A stretch of DNA of 64,000 nucleotides from an uncultured Micrococcales bacterium (lineage in GTDB: Bacteria; Actinomycetota; Actinomycetes; Actinomycetales; Microbacteriaceae): positions 62,001 to 126,000 of the forward strand of contig CAJXZO010000002.1 in the NCBI GenBank assembly GCA_913062975.1, written 5' to 3'. The notes under the pieces were generated by a model. That model did not search any database, was not told where the DNA came from, and saw nothing but the letters and a program-made list of their open reading frames with translations. Shown piece after piece: positions 21,992 to 33,700 of the stretch (its first letter is position 1; the number at the start of each line of letters is the position of its first letter). Both the position numbers and the translations under genes were made by a program.

Positions 21992-22481
21992 AGCGGTTGT
22001 CTCCAACTGCCGTGAAGCCTGCTTGAACGTCTTTGGTGATGACCGCATTGGCGCCAATTTTTACATCATCGCCAACATGGATGGCACCGATTAGCTTTGC
22101 CCCAGCGCCAATGATTACTCGGCTACCAACTGTTGGGTGACGCTTTTCGTTTTTCATTGAAGTTCCGCCAAGGGTGACACCGTGGTAGATCAAAACATCA
22201 TCGCCAATCTCTGCCGTTTCACCAATGACAACTCCCATGCCGTGATCAATCACTACCGCTTTGCCAATTCTGGCTCCGGGGTGGATTTCAATACCGGTAA
22301 TCCACCTTGTTATGTTGGCAAGCATTCTGGAGAGAGTTCTGAGTTTGATTCGATAAATCGCATGCCACACTCTGTGCCACATCAGTGCGTGGAAACCTGG
22401 CGAGGTTAGCACCAGCTCCAGAGCAGATCTGGTGGCTGGGTCTCTGGCAAGCCCTGCTTTTATGTCATCAATCAGGCTCAA
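21978..22481 (-). CDS. cysE: Serine O-acetyltransferase
   Basis: Hexapeptide repeats; [44 protein letters not shown]. Confidence 0.96.
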   Translation of the reverse strand: MSLIDDIKAGLARDPATRSALELVLTSPGFHALMWHRVWHAIYRIKLRTLSRMLANITRWITGIEIHPGARIGKAVVIDHGMGVVIGETAEIGDDVLIYHGVTLGGTSMKNEKRHPTVGSRVIIGAGAKLIGAIHVGDDVKIGANAVITKDVQAGFTAVGDNRFIEN

Positions 22482-23425
22482 AGGTTAGGACCACCCTCTT
22501 GCCTGAGGTCTTCATACAAAACGGTTGAGAGATAACGCTCACCAAAGCTTGGAATGATTACCACGATTCGCTTGCCTGCCATCTCGGGACGGTTGGCAAC
22601 CTGGTAGGCAGCCCACAAAGCAGATCCAGAGCTGATTCCTGCCAAGATACCCTCCTGGTCGGATGCCATTCGAGCAAAGCGAATTGACTCTTTGGTGGGT
22701 GCGTCTAGGACTTCGTCATAGATTTCGGTGTCCAGAATCTCAGGCACGAAGTTTGCACCAATTCCCTGCAGTGGGTGACCAGAGGGATCACCACCGGTGA
22801 GAATTGGGCTTGCCTCAGGCTCAACTGCGAATACTTTGATGTCTGGATTGTGCTTTTTTAGCGTCTGCCCAGAGCCGGTGATTGTTCCGCCAGTTCCAAT
22901 TCCCGCAACTAGGGCATCAACTGTTCCATCAGTGTCTCGCCAAATCTCTTCACCAGTTGTGTTTCTGTGGATTTCAGGGTTTGCCTCGTTGGCAAACTGG
23001 CGAACCAAAACAGCACCTGACTCGCCACCGATCTCCTCAGCCTTGGCAACCGCTCCGCGCATGCCCTCGGCGGCTGGCGTTAGCACAAGCTCTGCACCAT
23101 AAGCCCTCAGAAGTGTTCTTCTTTCCATGCTCATTGAGTCAGGCATGGTCAACACAACTCGGTAGCCTCGGGCTGCACCCACCATGGCAAGGGCAATGCC
23201 TGTGTTACCGCTGGTGGCCTCAACAATTGTTCCACTCGGTGGGAGGTCTCCGCTTTTCTCAGCGGCGTCAACCATGGCTATGCCAATTCGGTCTTTCACG
23301 GTCGCGGAAGGGTTATAAAACTCAAGTTTTGCAAACACCTCAGCCTTTGAATCTCCCATGATTCGGTTCAGTCTTACCAGTGGGGTGTTGCCCACCACCT
23401 GGGTGATGTTGTCATAAATTTTCAT
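22478..23425 (-). CDS. cysK: Cysteine synthase A
   Basis: [49 protein letters not shown]. Confidence 0.96.
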   Translation of the reverse strand: MKIYDNITQVVGNTPLVRLNRIMGDSKAEVFAKLEFYNPSATVKDRIGIAMVDAAEKSGDLPPSGTIVEATSGNTGIALAMVGAARGYRVVLTMPDSMSMERRTLLRAYGAELVLTPAAEGMRGAVAKAEEIGGESGAVLVRQFANEANPEIHRNTTGEEIWRDTDGTVDALVAGIGTGGTITGSGQTLKKHNPDIKVFAVEPEASPILTGGDPSGHPLQGIGANFVPEILDTEIYDEVLDAPTKESIRFARMASDQEGILAGISSGSALWAAYQVANRPEMAGKRIVVIIPSFGERYLSTVLYEDLRQEGGPNL

Positions 23426-23489
23426 TTAGCTTCCTTGGCTCTCTAAAACCCTAACAACCTAACTGGAGATGCTAGCGAATCCTTCCTTA

Positions 23490-24245
23490 TTACCGATTCT
23501 GAACGAGTGATGTTTTCAAAGAGTTGATGGTTTTTTCACTGAGACCGCTGTCAACAAGCATTGATTTCAAACCGCCATGTTCTTTATTGGCCAGAAACAG
23601 AAATCTTTGCATTGCCTCACGGTCTGCTCTGAGCAGCGCTCCAGCCTGGCTGATTGCCTCTTCTGTGAACATGGGCTGCAGGTTCATGAGCCTGTTCAGC
23701 ACCTTCGGCATGTTTAGCTGAGTGGCGCTGAAATCATCCAAGATGTGTTGCTCTTCAGTGTCTAAGGCACTCAGCAAACCTGCGGCAAACACTCCAGTTC
23801 GGTCTTTGCCCGCAGCGCAGTGGAAAACAACTGGTGACTTACTCTCAGCAATTGCTTCAATTCCTTGAACTACCAGCGGAGCAACCTGACCCATTAGATA
23901 GAAATACCACTGGCCGAGATCCTCGGCTGAAAAAGAGTCATCAAAGATTTTGTGCAGAACCTGACCTGGCTCACCACTTGATTCAATCAGGGGCAGGTTC
24001 AGATACCCCTCAACGTGGTTGGCGATTGGACCACGACCGGAGCTGGTTTCATTCAAATCACGAAAATCGATAACCATCCCAATGCCCAGGGATGCAATTC
24101 GCTCCGCCTCATCATCATCGATCGCACTTACATCATCAGAGCGATAGCTGATTCCCGTGTTCAAGATTCCATGACCAGTGCTGATGCCTCCAAGATCTCT
24201 GAAGTTTGCAAGCTTGCCATGGGGGTGGAGTTTGTCGATTAGCAC
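23490..24245 (-). CDS. Tyrosine-protein phosphatase
   Basis: NFRDLGG motif and PTP loop FHCAAGKDRTGVFAA (HCxxGKDRT). Confidence 0.92.
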   Translation of the reverse strand: MLIDKLHPHGKLANFRDLGGISTGHGILNTGISYRSDDVSAIDDDEAERIASLGIGMVIDFRDLNETSSGRGPIANHVEGYLNLPLIESSGEPGQVLHKIFDDSFSAEDLGQWYFYLMGQVAPLVVQGIEAIAESKSPVVFHCAAGKDRTGVFAAGLLSALDTEEQHILDDFSATQLNMPKVLNRLMNLQPMFTEEAISQAGALLRADREAMQRFLFLANKEHGGLKSMLVDSGLSEKTINSLKTSLVQNR

Positions 24246-24304
24246 AAGACACAGATTACAGCCTGCGGGTTAGCAAATTGTTCGATGGGATAATTGAGTC
24301 ACCG

Positions 24305-24649
24305 ATGAAAAAATTCTTTTTACTTCTAACCCCTTTTGTGTTGGCTGGTTGCTCCGTGAATCCCGCGCAGGTGGCAGCGGATGCAGCTTTTTGTGCATCT
24401 GCCGAGAGTGTTTTGACTAATGTCCAAGACAGCTATCAGCAAAATGTTGTTGATAGCGAGTTTTTAGCTTCCGCCACTAGTTTTTTATCAGACATCACAG
24501 CACCGCTCAGTGATGCACTGGGCGATGACATTCAATCTTTGTCCGATCAACTGTCTTCATCGCAACCCGTGAGCGAGACGCAGGCAGCAGTTGATGGACT
24601 CATCGAAGACATAAAGCTTCGTTGCTCGGAGGTCGGAGTCGAGTTCTAG
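24305..24649 (+). CDS. Small putative lipoprotein
   Basis: MKKFFLLLTPFVLAGCSVNPAQ: signal peptide with lipobox LAGC; start trimmed from the track's 24206 to ATG 24305. Confidence 0.75.
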   Translation: MKKFFLLLTPFVLAGCSVNPAQVAADAAFCASAESVLTNVQDSYQQNVVDSEFLASATSFLSDITAPLSDALGDDIQSLSDQLSSSQPVSETQAAVDGLIEDIKLRCSEVGVEF

Positions 24650-24672
24650 CCAATGGCTATAGGCTTAGGACC

Positions 24673-25644
24673 ATGGAACAGCCCTCACTACACCCCGATA
24701 GAAACTTGGCCATGGAACTGGTCAGAGCAACCGAAGCGGCAGCAATCCGCAGTTATCCATTTATTGGCAGGGGTGATAAAAACGCAGCCGATGGCGCAGC
24801 GGTTGATGCCATGCGAGCTTTTCTCGCCACCGTCAGTTTCCAGGGAAAAGTCGTAATCGGCGAGGGCGAAAAAGATGACGCTCCAATGTTGTTCAATGGC
24901 GAAATTGTTGGTTCCGGCGAGGGGCCAGAGACAGACATTGCGGTTGACCCAATTGACGGAACATCTTTGACTGCGGCTGGTCGCATGAATGCGATCAGCG
25001 TAATTGCAGTCAGTGACCGAGGAAGCATGCTGGATGCATCTGCTGTCTACAAAATGAACAAACTTGTCACCGGTCCCGCTGGTGTTGGCGTTGTTGACAT
25101 TAGAGACTCACTGAGTCAAAACATTCGGGAGTATGCAAAGGCCTCTGGCAAAGCCACCGAAGAGGTTTTGGTTGCGATTTTGGATCGCGATTACAACGAG
25201 CACCTGATCGAAGAAATTCGATCAGCGGGTGCTCGCACCAGACTTTTGCGTGATGGCGATGTTGCAGGGGGCATTCAGGCAGCCAGAGAATCATCCAGGG
25301 TTGATATGTGTGTTGGAATTGGTGGCTCGCCAGAAGGAATTGTCACCGCCTGCGGAATCCGTGCACTCGGTGGTCACATGCAGGGGATTTTGCACCCCAG
25401 AGAGCAGTTCGAAAAAGATCAGGGATTGAAAGCAGGATTGAAATTTGACTACGTCTATGAAATAGACGAGATGGTGAGTAGTGGAAACACATTCTTCATT
25501 GCAACCGGTGTCACAGACGGCGCGATGCTGGAGGGCGTGAAGCGCAAGGGAAATCGTGTTGTGACCGAATCAATTGCTATTCGCGGAAAATCTCAAACGG
25601 TGAGAACCATACGTGCCGAATATGCACTAGAGCGGTGGAGCTAA
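24673..25644 (+). CDS. glpX: Class II fructose-bisphosphatase
   Basis: FIGRGDKNAADGAAVDAMR, VIGEGEKDDAPML, DIAVDPIDGTSLTA; start trimmed to ATG 24673. Confidence 0.95.
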   Translation: MEQPSLHPDRNLAMELVRATEAAAIRSYPFIGRGDKNAADGAAVDAMRAFLATVSFQGKVVIGEGEKDDAPMLFNGEIVGSGEGPETDIAVDPIDGTSLTAAGRMNAISVIAVSDRGSMLDASAVYKMNKLVTGPAGVGVVDIRDSLSQNIREYAKASGKATEEVLVAILDRDYNEHLIEEIRSAGARTRLLRDGDVAGGIQAARESSRVDMCVGIGGSPEGIVTACGIRALGGHMQGILHPREQFEKDQGLKAGLKFDYVYEIDEMVSSGNTFFIATGVTDGAMLEGVKRKGNRVVTESIAIRGKSQTVRTIRAEYALERWS

Positions 25645-26805
25645 TTCATCCTCTATGAAGTTTTTTCGAGCAAGCGATATTGCAGCGGTGATTACCAATA
25701 AATTGCTTAGCGCTATGAAGCCAAGGATCAACTCCCAGCCACCAGCCAAATCTGAAATGAAGCCAACACTCAGTGTTGTCACACTGGCGGCACCATAACC
25801 CAAAAACTGGGCATAGCTAGAAACTTGCAAAACAGTGTCTGGGTTTCTGCTTCTGAGGTTGAAAAGAGTCAGTGACAGAGGGAAGGTTAGCTGTGCGGCA
25901 CCTAAAAACAGAACAAAAACAAACACTAGGTCTGGGATGAAAATAAAACCAAGAGCGCCGATGATTCCACTAATTCCAGCACCGGCAACGATTATCCACT
26001 GAGAGTTTGGAAACTTTTCGGCCAAAAGGGGAGCAACGAGTCCCGAGGGCAATCCAACGAAAGCGAAGATGGTCAACAAAAGCGCAGCTTGGGAGACATC
26101 AACCCCCGCATGTTCAACCGCAATTGTAGGAAGCCAGCCAAAAGCGAGGTATGCGGTGATGCCAGAGACCAGAAATATCATCATCACCGCAACTGCTGTT
26201 GGAGATTTAGAGAGCGGAAGCTTTGCGGGCTTTGCGCTTAGCTCCACCTCTTTGTTCTCTTTCAGAAGGCCAAATGCCGGAATCAAAATCAGAGCTGCTA
26301 GCACCGCCCACTGAGCCAAGGAAACTCGCCAACCAAAGCTTTCAGCAATCGGAACTGCGATCAACGGAGGGATGAAGGTTCCAAAGCTGATAAAGGTTAT
26401 ATAAACAGTGGTCAGCAGCCCAATCTTGTTTGGAAAATAACGTCTGATTATTGATGGCAAAATCAGGTTTCCAACCCCCATGCCGGCAAGGGCAATCAGT
26501 GAACCAACCATCAGCCACTCACCACTGATTGCAAAACCTCGAAGCAGGTGACCAGCGACAATCATCAGGCCAACTATCAGCGATGTCATCTCAAGACCCA
26601 AAACTCTTGCAGGACGGGTTCCGACCCAGGCACCGAAAGCGAACATCACTGGTGCGGTGGCGGCAATAAGGCTCTCGGTCAGGGCGGTTAGTGCTAGTTC
26701 CTCACGAATGAAAAACACAATTGGCGAAAATGATGTCACAGCCGTTCGCAGGTTCACCGCGAGGAAGACAATTAGCGCAACGGCTAGGAAGTATTTGAAT
26801 TTCAA
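25627..26805 (-). CDS. MFS transporter (CynX/NimT-like)
   Basis: 12 TM-like hydrophobic profile, NLRTAVTSFSPIV N-terminus. Confidence 0.8.
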   Translation of the reverse strand: MKFKYFLAVALIVFLAVNLRTAVTSFSPIVFFIREELALTALTESLIAATAPVMFAFGAWVGTRPARVLGLEMTSLIVGLMIVAGHLLRGFAISGEWLMVGSLIALAGMGVGNLILPSIIRRYFPNKIGLLTTVYITFISFGTFIPPLIAVPIAESFGWRVSLAQWAVLAALILIPAFGLLKENKEVELSAKPAKLPLSKSPTAVAVMMIFLVSGITAYLAFGWLPTIAVEHAGVDVSQAALLLTIFAFVGLPSGLVAPLLAEKFPNSQWIIVAGAGISGIIGALGFIFIPDLVFVFVLFLGAAQLTFPLSLTLFNLRSRNPDTVLQVSSYAQFLGYGAASVTTLSVGFISDLAGGWELILGFIALSNLLVITAAISLARKNFIEDELAPPL

Positions 26806-27584
26806 GCCAGTAGCTTTGCTAAGTCTGCATCCAGTAATCCATTGCTGACCATCACCGAGGATGTTTCATCATTCAGCTCTCCAGACTGGTCTCTGAAAAT
26901 CCCACCGGCTTCGCTAACGATAGGTGCAAGGGCCGCCCAGTCATAGATCTTCAGATCATTCTCCGCACTAATGTCAATTACGCCCTCAGCAACCAGCATG
27001 TGTGACCAGAAATCTCCGTAGGCTCGGGTTCTCCAGACTGATCGAGTAATCTTTAGCAGGTTTTCTAACTGACCGTGATGTTCCCAAAGCTCAATGCTTG
27101 AAAAACTAAAGGAGGCATCGGTGAGTTTTTCCACCTTTGAGACGTTTATCTCTCTGACGGTTGCATCAACATCTTCCGTGAAAGCCCCTTGGCCCTTGGC
27201 GGCCCACCAAGAACGATTCATAGCTGGGGCAGAAACAACCCCCATCACGTATTCACCATTGACTCGCAGACCAATCAGCGTCGCCCACACCGGTACTCCT
27301 CGCAAGAAATTGGCGGTTCCGTCAATGGGATCAATAATCCAAACTCGGTCAGAATCTCCCGATGTTCCAAACTCCTCGCCAATGATTGAGTCATTCGGTC
27401 TTGCCTTGGCTAGCTCGTCACGAATAATGGTCTCAACTGACCTGTCGGCATCGGTGACGGGGGAGCGATCGGGTTTGCTGGTGATTTCAAGATCTAATGC
27501 GCGGAAACGCTTCATGGACTGCCGGTTTGCTTTTTTGGCGATCTCTAAAGCCAGTTGTAAATCATCCGCTAGCGTTTGGACCAT
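26802..27584 (-). CDS. Inositol monophosphatase family protein, probable histidinol-phosphatase
   Basis: GEEFGTSGDSDRVWIIDPIDGTANFLRGVPVWATLIGL; IYDWAALAPIVSEAGG. Confidence 0.88.
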   Translation of the reverse strand: MVQTLADDLQLALEIAKKANRQSMKRFRALDLEITSKPDRSPVTDADRSVETIIRDELAKARPNDSIIGEEFGTSGDSDRVWIIDPIDGTANFLRGVPVWATLIGLRVNGEYVMGVVSAPAMNRSWWAAKGQGAFTEDVDATVREINVSKVEKLTDASFSFSSIELWEHHGQLENLLKITRSVWRTRAYGDFWSHMLVAEGVIDISAENDLKIYDWAALAPIVSEAGGIFRDQSGELNDETSSVMVSNGLLDADLAKLLA

Positions 27585-28594
27585 TGCTCCGCCTCCAAAA
27601 CTTTCAATAGCCGTCTGAAAGAAATAAGCCTAGCGACCGGGATGTCGTTTTCTTGATTCAGTGCGCAACCCACTGACTCGGCTTGATGTTCGCAACCTCT
27701 TGGGCAATCAGTTGTAATTTCGGCAATCTCCGGGAATGCTCCTAATAGGTCCTCTTTTTCAATTAATCCCAGTCCGAAGGTTCTGATTCCAGGTGTGTCA
27801 ATCAACCAGCCATCTTCGATTGGAATCGCTTTAGCGGCACTGGATGTGTGTTTCCCCTTGCCAGTCACCGCATTCACCTCTCCGGTGTCCAAAGTGGTGC
27901 CTGTGAGGGCATTTACTAGGGTTGACTTGCCAACACCCGAATAACCAACAAAAACCGTTATCTGCCCTTTCAGCTGTTGTTGGAGCTGAGCCAGTCTGAA
28001 CTCATCACTTCTGGTTTTGAATATCTTGATTGGCAACCCCTTCAGGTTTTCCAAAAAGTCTTTTGCCTCACTCACATCGGTTTTTGTGAGAATCAGAATC
28101 ACATCCAATCCCGATGCAAATGCGCTCGCCAGGTAGCGATCCAAAAGCCCAATGTTCGGCTCCGGGTTGGAACTGGACATAACGACTGCCAATTGATCGG
28201 CATTGGCAACAATTGGTTGCTCGGCTTGACTGTCATCCTCGGCGGAGCGCCTCAACAGTGTTTTTCTAGGTTTTATTTGCACGATGCGTGCAAGGCTTCC
28301 CTTGGCTCCCCCCAGGTCTCCATCAAGATAAACCTGATCGCCCACCACAGCACCCTGTTTTCTAAGTTCCTTGGCTAAAGTCGCAGTTATTTTTCTGCCC
28401 TCAACCAAAACCTCGTAGCGAGCAAGGTTTACCGTGAGCACCATCCCCACCGGCAGATTGTCATAGTTGGGCCTGCGCTTGGTTCTAGGTTTTGACCCCT
28501 TCGGGTTTGGTCTGATTCGAACATCGGATTCATCCAAATCGTGTTTTTGATCCTCTGGTTCATATAACCAACTCAAGCTATGGTCTCCATCCAA
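27569..28594 (-). CDS. rsgA: Ribosome small subunit-dependent GTPase A
   Basis: FVGYSGVGKSTLVNALTG, LIDTPGIRTFGL, CPRGCEHQAESVGCAL zinc motif. Confidence 0.95.
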   Translation of the reverse strand: MDGDHSLSWLYEPEDQKHDLDESDVRIRPNPKGSKPRTKRRPNYDNLPVGMVLTVNLARYEVLVEGRKITATLAKELRKQGAVVGDQVYLDGDLGGAKGSLARIVQIKPRKTLLRRSAEDDSQAEQPIVANADQLAVVMSSSNPEPNIGLLDRYLASAFASGLDVILILTKTDVSEAKDFLENLKGLPIKIFKTRSDEFRLAQLQQQLKGQITVFVGYSGVGKSTLVNALTGTTLDTGEVNAVTGKGKHTSSAAKAIPIEDGWLIDTPGIRTFGLGLIEKEDLLGAFPEIAEITTDCPRGCEHQAESVGCALNQENDIPVARLISFRRLLKVLEAEQWSKR

Positions 28595-29838
28595 AGCTTT
28601 TCAAAATCAGGCATGGTCTTGGCAGTGGTTTGAATGTTTTCAATCTCAACATCAACCGCCAATCCAATGATTGTTCCAGCGGTCGCCATTCTGTGATCGT
28701 GATAGCTAAACCACTGACCACCGGTTAGTTTTTTGGGATTGATGATTAATCCATCATCTGTTTCTTCACAATCACCACCGATTCGATTTATCTCGGTTGA
28801 AAGTGCTTTTAGGCGATCTGTCTCGTGACCTCTGAGGTGAGCAATCCCAGACAGCTTAGATGGTGAATCAGCCACCGCTGCCAGTGCTGCAATGGTGGGC
28901 GTGAGTTCTCCGGCTTCAGACAGGTCTGCAACAATGCCGCGTATTTGACCATCACTTTTGATTTTCAGGCCAGTTGCTGTTGTTTCAAATTCAGCTCCCA
29001 TTGAGCCTAAAAGCTTCAAATACTGGCTCCCCACCTGATTGGTGGTGTCAGGCCAATCCAAAATCTCTAATTCACCACCAGCAACCATTACTGCCGCCAA
29101 AAAAGGACCAGCATTTGATAAATCAGGTTCAATCACCATTTCTCGAGCCCTGATTGGTGAGTTTGGGATTCGCCAACTGGACTCAGATAGTGATTCAACC
29201 TGGACACCTCTTTGTTTGAGGGAGTCGATTGTCATTTTGATGTGGGGAAGTGAGGGCAGCGAACTTCCTTGATGGGTGATTACCAACCCATTTTCAAAGC
29301 TTGCTGCAACCAACATCAGCCCACTCACAAACTGTGATGACTTGGAGGCATCAACGATGACCTCGTTTGTTTCAACAAGTCCAGTTGGGTTCATTGTGAA
29401 AGGGAAATTATCGGATGATTTTTGGTACTCCACACCAAGCTGCCCCAGAGCATCAAAGATCGCATCCAACGGCCTTGAATTTGCCTCTTTGTCTGCCAAG
29501 AAAACTGTTTTTTGGTTATTCAAAGTCGCCATTAGTGGAACGAAGCGCATGACCGTGCCGGCTAACCCGCAGTGAATTTCGGCTTCTGACTGAAAAGTGG
29601 CTGGGGAGATTGAAATTTCATCGTGGTTTATCTCAACCTTGGAACCAAACTGCCTGATGGCATTCAGCATCAGCTCGCTGTCACGGCTGATTAGTGGTTT
29701 TTTCAACACTGAAACACCTTGGGCGAGGGCTGAGAGAAATATCTCTCGGTTGGTTAGTGATTTGGAGCCGGGAATGCGGATTTCACCCTTGATTGGGGAT
29801 CCAGCCCTGGGGGCTTGAAAGAAATCTGCTGTCATCAA
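28573..29838 (-). CDS. aroA: 3-phosphoshikimate 1-carboxyvinyltransferase (EPSP synthase)
   Basis: IPGSKSLTNREIFLSALA, CGLAGTVMRFVP, SSQFVSGLMLVA, YHDHRMATAG. Confidence 0.96.
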   Translation of the reverse strand: MMTADFFQAPRAGSPIKGEIRIPGSKSLTNREIFLSALAQGVSVLKKPLISRDSELMLNAIRQFGSKVEINHDEISISPATFQSEAEIHCGLAGTVMRFVPLMATLNNQKTVFLADKEANSRPLDAIFDALGQLGVEYQKSSDNFPFTMNPTGLVETNEVIVDASKSSQFVSGLMLVAASFENGLVITHQGSSLPSLPHIKMTIDSLKQRGVQVESLSESSWRIPNSPIRAREMVIEPDLSNAGPFLAAVMVAGGELEILDWPDTTNQVGSQYLKLLGSMGAEFETTATGLKIKSDGQIRGIVADLSEAGELTPTIAALAAVADSPSKLSGIAHLRGHETDRLKALSTEINRIGGDCEETDDGLIINPKKLTGGQWFSYHDHRMATAGTIIGLAVDVEIENIQTTAKTMPDFEKLWMETIA

Positions 29839-29919
29839 TTACTAATCTACCTTCGAATTAGCTGAAACTTAGTTGAGTGTTTTGACTTTTGGATCCCAAA
29901 CACCGCTAGTCTGGGGGTA

Positions 29920-30504
29920 ATGAAGGAAGCAAACGCTCCCGACACAAAGTCCGAAAAACTCAGGGCCTTTGAGGAGCAAGCACTACCACTGATGCCGCAG
30001 TTGTATGGGGCGGCATTGAGGTGGACGAGAAACCCAAGTGACGCTGAAGATCTAGTCCAGGAGACATTTGCGAAAGCTTATGCAGCCTGGGACAAATTCC
30101 AGCAGGGCACAAATCTAAAAGCATGGCTTTATCGGATTATGACCAACACCCACATCAACCTCTATAACAAGCGAGCTAAAGACCAAGCTAAGGGTGGCTT
30201 AGATGAATTAGAAGACTGGCAAGTTGGAAGTGGCGAGTCGGTAACGGCGAAGGCCGCTCGCAGTGCTGAGGCCGAGGCGATGGATAATTTGCCCTCAACA
30301 ATTATTCGAGAAAGCCTGGATCAGATTCCAGAAGAGTTCCGAATGGTGGTTTATTACGCCGTTGTGGAGGGTTTGCCCTATGCCGAAATAGCGGAAGTCA
30401 TGGAAACTCCGGTGGGAACTGTGATGAGCAGATTGCATCGTGGGAAGAAAATGCTCAAAGAATTGTTGACTGATTATGCAAAGCAAGAAGGCTTTGGTAA
30501 ATAG
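29920..30504 (+). CDS. sigR: ECF sigma factor, SigR/SigH family
   Basis: [49 protein letters not shown]; followed by a ZAS anti-sigma factor. Confidence 0.92.
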   Translation: MKEANAPDTKSEKLRAFEEQALPLMPQLYGAALRWTRNPSDAEDLVQETFAKAYAAWDKFQQGTNLKAWLYRIMTNTHINLYNKRAKDQAKGGLDELEDWQVGSGESVTAKAARSAEAEAMDNLPSTIIRESLDQIPEEFRMVVYYAVVEGLPYAEIAEVMETPVGTVMSRLHRGKKMLKELLTDYAKQEGFGK

Positions 30505-30518
30505 GGAGCTACAAGACA

Positions 30519-30770
30519 GTGAGCAAGTACGAAGCGGTGGACTGCGAAGAGACTAAAGTCCGCGTTCACGAGTATCTGCACAAAGAGCTGCAGGAACCAG
30601 AAATGGAAGCGATTACCGCGCACCTGGCCAATTGTGAAAACTGCGAGCGAGAGTACGACATTGAGTTGGTGTTTAACCAGGTAATCCAGCACTCTTGCGA
30701 TGAAGCTCCGCCACCAGAGCTTGCTGAGCGGGTTTTGAATCGTTTACGTGAGATTCAAAACCACGAATAA
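30519..30770 (+). CDS. rsrA: Zinc-binding anti-sigma factor, RsrA-like
   Basis: HLANCENC (HxxxCxxC) zinc anti-sigma motif, additional Cys near each end, directly after sigR. Confidence 0.88.
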   Translation: MSKYEAVDCEETKVRVHEYLHKELQEPEMEAITAHLANCENCEREYDIELVFNQVIQHSCDEAPPPELAERVLNRLREIQNHE

Positions 30771-33700
30771 CTAATCTTCCTCAAACGCTCTTCTGATCAA
30801 ATCTTTTTGCTCCACCTGGTGAGTCTTAGCGGAACCGGTCGCAGGTGATGCACTCGCAGGCCTTGAAACCAATCTCATAATCTTTCCTCCCATATAGCGG
30901 GGGAGGAACAGTCCCATGTAGGTCCAGGGACCCTGGTTGGCAGGCTCATCCTGGACCCAGATCGCCTCCGCCTGAGAATACTTGCTGGCAACCTGTTTGA
31001 TTTCATCAACGGGTGTTGGATAAAGCTGCTCTAAGCGAATGATTGCAACATCGTCGTGGTTATTCTTTTCTTTCTCTGCCAACAGATCCCAATAGACCTT
31101 TCCTGAGCAGAACAGGGTTCTTTGGATCTTGGAAGGATCGGTGACCTTTGGGTCATCAATCAGTGGCAAAAACTCACCGTGGGTGAAATCTTCAACTGAG
31201 CTGACTGCAGCCCGCAGTCGAAGCATGGACTTTGGAGTGAAGATAATCAGTGGTCGCTTGGGGTTTGTGTAGGCCTGTCTTCTCAAAAGGTGGAAGTGGC
31301 TTGCTGGTGTTGAAGGCTGAGCAATAGTCATATTGTTTTCAGCACTCAGCTGCAGGTAACGCTCGATTCGAGCGGAACTGTGGTCTGGTCCCTGTCCCTC
31401 ATAACCATGAGGAAGCAACATAACCAGTCCACTTCGCTGATTCCACTTTTGCTCCGCACTTGAAATGAATTCATCAATGATTGTTTGCGCGCCGTTTCCG
31501 AAATCACCAAACTGTGCCTCCCAAAGAGTCAATGCCTCTGGTCGCTCAACGCTGTAGCCGTATTCAAAGCCCAGCCCCGCATATTCACTGAGAAGAGAGT
31601 CATAGACATACAGTTCCGCTTGGTTTTCAGTGATGAATCTCAGTGGCATCCACTCCTGGCCGTTCTCACGATCGTGGAAAACCGCATGCCTCTGAACAAA
31701 GGTTCCTCGTCGGGAATCCTGACCCACCAGTCTGACTGGTGTTCCCTCAATCAATAGCGAACCGAAGGCCAATAGCTCTCCGTAACCCCAGTCAATGCCA
31801 CCCTCTCTTGACATTTGAACGCGCTTTTCCAAAAGCTGTTCCAGCTTGGGGTGAACAGTGAAACCGGTGGGAGTGTTTTTGTGAGCATCTCCAATTGCCT
31901 CAATAACATCTTGGCCAATGGCTGTTGCCCTTGAAAGTTCGGGGCGATCGCTGGCGGTGGTTCCAATTCCCTCAGGCCTTGCCTGCAATTGAATGGTGTC
32001 GTTCATTGCTTCGTGAACTTCAATGAAGGCACCCTCCAGTTTCTTTTGGAAGTCTTCATTGGTTTGCTCAAACTCTTCTTGGGTGATGTCACCTCGACCA
32101 ACCAGTGATTCCAAATACAAGGTTCTAACGCTTCGCTTCTGCTCAATCAGGTTATACATCAACGGTTGAGTCATCGATGGGTCATCACCCTCGTTGTGAC
32201 CGCGTCGGCGGTAACAAATGATGTCCACTACAACGTCCTTATTGAACTGTTGACGGTATTCATAGGCAAGCTTGCTAACCCTGGAAACCGCCTCCGGGTC
32301 GTCTCCGTTTACGTGGAAAATGGGTGCCTGTATGGTTTTGGCAACATCGGTTGAGTAAACAGTTGAACGACCCTCAGATGGAGGAGTTGTGAAGCCCACC
32401 TGGTTGTTCACGATGATGTGAATGGTGCCACCGGTGCGATATGCGCGAAGCTGACTCATGTTCAATGTTTCTGGAACAACACCTTGACCGGCAAATGCAG
32501 CATCTCCGTGAATCAAAATTGGTAGCACCGGATATGAATCTGGGATGGTGCCAAGCTTGTCTAACTTGCCGCGAACAATCCCTTCCAAAACTGGGTTTAC
32601 AGCTTCGAGGTGAGAGGGGTTCGCTGCCAACTCAACATCAATTTCACTTCCCTCCAAAGATTTGAACTTGCCTGTGGTTCCCAGGTGATATTTCACATCC
32701 CCAGAACCCTGAACACTGCCGGTATCGGCGTTGCCTTCAAACTCTCTGAAGACCTGACCATAGGTTTTTCCAGCCACGTTGGTTAGAACATTCAATCGAC
32801 CTCGGTGAGCCATTCCAATGGCAGCACTGTCCAAACCATCATTGGCCGCCTCCTGCAGGATTTCATCAAGCGAGGCGATTAGAGATTCACTTCCCTCCAG
32901 GCTGAATCGCTTTTGACCAACGAACTTGGTCTGCAAAAAGGTTTCAAAAGCTTCTGCTTCATTCAGCTTGTTTAGCAATCTAAACTGCTCATCACGAGAT
33001 GGCTTTGTATAGGGCCTTTCCAGCTTTGACTGGAACCACTCGCGTTCATCGGGGTTTTGAATGTGCATGTATTCAACACCGACTGTTCGGCAGTAGGTGT
33101 CTCTCAGGATCCCGAGAACCTCGCGGAATTTAGCCTTTGACCTGCCACCGAAACCACCGGTTCTGAATGACCTGTCTAGGTCCCAAAGGCTCAGGCCGTG
33201 GGTTCTGACATCCAGATCGGGGTGAGATCTTTGAACATACTCCAGAGGTTCAACATCTGCCATCAGGTGACCACGCACGCGATAGGCGTTTATTAACTCA
33301 TGGATACGAGCACTCTTTGGTCTGTCATCGCTGTCTTCTGGGTCAAAATCCTGTGACCAAAGCACTGGTTCGTAAGGGATTCGCATGTCTGCAAATACCT
33401 CTTGATAGAAATTGTCCTCACCCTTGAGCAGTTCAGAGATGATTTTTAGAAACTCGCCGCTTCCGGCTCCTTGGATGACTCGGTGGTCATAGGTGGAGGT
33501 GAGGGTGATGATTTTGCCAACACCCATGCGTGAAAGCTGTCCCTCGCTAAGACCTTGATACTCGGCAGGATGCTCTAACGCCCCAACACCAATGATTGCT
33601 CCCTGTCCCTTGGTAAGCCTTGGCACGGAGTGAACGGTGCCGATTCCACCTGGGTTAGTCAGTGAAACTGAAGTTTCTGCAAAATCACCAGCGGTTAGTT

